Shown here: one piece after another, positions 4,214 to 5,449 of the stretch | How the letters are laid out: every line of letters starts with the position of its first letter | Position numbering within the stretch: the first letter of the stretch is position 1 | Assembly: GCA_902796975.1 (NCBI GenBank) | Contig: CADBRF010000099.1 | Location: forward strand, 1-5,449 | Direction: 5' to 3' | DNA from: an uncultured Coriobacteriaceae bacterium | GTDB lineage: Bacteria; Actinomycetota; Coriobacteriia; Coriobacteriales; QAMH01 | DNA: 5,449 nt | Notes under the pieces: model-generated | What the model was told of the DNA's origin: nothing | The model's database searches: none | The model's input: the letters and a program-made list of their open reading frames with translations, nothing else | Position numbers and translations under genes: made by a program

Positions 4214-5449
4214 ATGAAACAGACCTTTGATGTAACGGGCATGTCGTGCGCGGCGTGTTCCACTCACGTCGACAAGGCAACACGCAAGGTCGAAGGCGTT
4301 GCCGATGTTGCCGTGAACCTCCTCAAGAACAGCATGGAGGTCGAATACGCGCCCGATATCACGTCCGCCAATGTCGACAAGGTGAACGAGGCCATCACCG
4401 CCGAGGTCGAGAAGGCGGGCTATGGGGCCACGCCCCGCGTCTCCCCTGCCGCGGCTTTGGGCGGCTCGGGCAAGAGCAGCGCCCAAATTGCCCACGAGAA
4501 CCAGGTCAAGGCCGCCGTTGCCAACGAGAAGCACATGCGGATGCGGCTCATCATCTCCTCCATTTTCTGCGTGCCCCTCTTCTACCTCGCCATGGGGCAT
4601 ATGTTCGGCTGGCCGCTGCCCTCGGTTTTCCTCGGACACGAGCACATGATGATCACCGCGCTCACCGAGCTTCTGCTCGTCGCTCCCATCATCTTCGTCG
4701 ATTTCAAGTTCTTCAGCGGCGGCTTCAGGAGCCTCTTCCATCTGGCGCCCAACATGGACGCCCTCATCGCCATCGGCGCCACGGCTTCCACGGGTTACAG
4801 CATCTACCAGATGTACGTCATGGCTGCCGCCATGGGCGTGGGCGATCTGACCACAGCGCATGCCGCCTTCATGGGGCTTTACTTCGATTCCGCTGGCATG
4901 ATCTTGACCCTCATCACCGTGGGCAAGTACTTTGAGGCACGCGCCAAGAGCCACACCACCGACGCCATCTCCAAGCTCATCGACCTCGCGCCCAAGACGG
5001 CAACCGTGCTCCGCGATGGCGTTGAGACCATCACCCCCATCGAGCAGGTGCATGTGGGCGACGTGCTGGTCGTGCGCGCCGGCGAAACCGTTCCGTTGGA
5101 TGGCACGGTGCTCGAGGGTCAGGCATCCGTGGACGAGTCTGCCATCACGGGCGAGAGCGTGCCGGTTGACAAGTTCCCCGGCAGCGAGGTCACGGGCGCG
5201 ACCATCAACAAGTCCGGCTACTTCACCATGGAAGTTCAGAAGACCGGCGATGACACGGTTCTCTCCGGCATCATTGCCCTCGTGGACGAGGCTACCTCCT
5301 CCAAGGCGCCTATCCAGAACACGGCTGATAAGATTGCCGGTGTCTTCGTGCCCGCTGTCATCTTTTTCGCCCTCTTCGTTTTCATCCTGTGGCTGATCCT
5401 CGGCGCGGGCCTCGAAGCCGCGCTCAACTACGCCATCAGCGTGCTCGTC
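4214..5449 (+). CDS. copA: CopA copper-exporting P1B-type ATPase (partial, 3' end outside window)
   Basis: The first 412 codons of a protein that should be about 730-800 residues; the frame is open to the window end. CopA pumps Cu(I) out of the cytoplasm using ATP. A single heavy-metal-associated domain lies at about 2-70 with GMSCAAC (Cys12, Cys15). A flexible linker follows (about 72-107), then membrane helices at about 112-128, 145-163, 183-205 and 216-239, the actuator domain (about 250-360) with the TGES phosphatase motif at 312-315, and a further helix at about 375-397. The last residues, YAISVLV, are those that normally stand just before the IACPCALGL ion-binding motif, so the CPC, DKTG and nucleotide-binding parts lie beyond the edge. 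The loop between helices 1 and 2 is rich in Met and His (GHM, GHEHMM). The start ATG 4214 has AAGGTGA (4204-4210) upstream. It is co-transcribed with csoR. Confidence 0.93.
   Translation, partial: MKQTFDVTGMSCAACSTHVDKATRKVEGVADVAVNLLKNSMEVEYAPDITSANVDKVNEAITAEVEKAGYGATPRVSPAAALGGSGKSSAQIAHENQVKAAVANEKHMRMRLIISSIFCVPLFYLAMGHMFGWPLPSVFLGHEHMMITALTELLLVAPIIFVDFKFFSGGFRSLFHLAPNMDALIAIGATASTGYSIYQMYVMAAAMGVGDLTTAHAAFMGLYFDSAGMILTLITVGKYFEARAKSHTTDAISKLIDLAPKTATVLRDGVETITPIEQVHVGDVLVVRAGETVPLDGTVLEGQASVDESAITGESVPVDKFPGSEVTGATINKSGYFTMEVQKTGDDTVLSGIIALVDEATSSKAPIQNTADKIAGVFVPAVIFFALFVFILWLILGAGLEAALNYAISVLV

Noticed and set aside
3806..5053. A 415-residue open frame on the minus strand opposite csoR-copA
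   Set aside because: It is antisense to two well-recognised genes, rich in His, Asp, Gly and Val as expected from reverse reading of GC-rich codons, and has no recognisable domain.
1..5449. CRISPR arrays, insertion sequences, tRNA or rRNA genes, prophage parts
   Set aside because: No regularly spaced repeats, transposase-like products, terminal inverted repeats or RNA gene signatures were found; the genes read as ordinary chromosomal functions.

Overview
This window looks like chromosomal DNA of an anaerobic, GC-rich bacterium. I infer a member of the Coriobacteriia (Eggerthellaceae-like) from the strong preference for C or G at third codon positions, the AAGGAGG-type ribosome binding sites, and the combination of a Ccm-type cytochrome c maturation locus, a URO-D-superfamily methyltransferase-like gene and a group IV NifH-like gene. 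The taxon is an inference; the sequence has no direct taxonomic marker such as rRNA.

Layout, left to right. (1) Positions 1-353, + strand: the 3' end of a probable ccmC (haem exporter membrane subunit) followed at once by a small ccmD-like gene. This is the tail of a cytochrome c maturation operon. (2) 468-1406, +: a CorA-family divalent cation transporter with the GMN signature. A small repeat and hairpin region and a weak possible terminator lie behind its stop. (3) 1603-2601, +: a URO-D-superfamily protein with a strong Shine-Dalgarno sequence. It resembles corrinoid methyltransferases rather than HemE, and its usual His-x-Cys zinc motif reads His-x-Asp. It is followed by a composite hairpin and a clear intrinsic terminator. 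(4) 2827-3654, - strand, convergent with the previous gene: a complete NifH-family iron protein with P-loop and both [4Fe-4S] cysteines, closest by recall to the CfbC / group IV type, with no NifD/NifK-type partner in view. (5) 3655-3877: a divergent regulatory region with two copies of a CsoR-like copper operator 46 bp apart, the right-hand one perfect and placed directly in front of a -10 box. (6) 3878-4192, +: a CsoR copper-sensing repressor. (7) 4214-5449, +: the first 412 codons of a CopA copper-exporting P1B-type ATPase, cut off by the window edge just before the expected CPC motif.

How the parts work together. csoR-copA is a self-contained copper detoxification operon: CsoR represses at the ATACCCC/GGGGTAT operator, Cu(I) binding releases it, and CopA exports the copper. 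ccmC-ccmD serves haem delivery for c-type cytochromes. The convergent URO-D-like and NifH-like genes are the least explained part. Both families are known for tetrapyrrole or corrinoid chemistry, so an uncharacterised reductive or methyl-transfer function is possible, but nothing in the window proves that they cooperate. The NifH-like gene's upstream region also carries the second CsoR-like site, so a copper link is possible.
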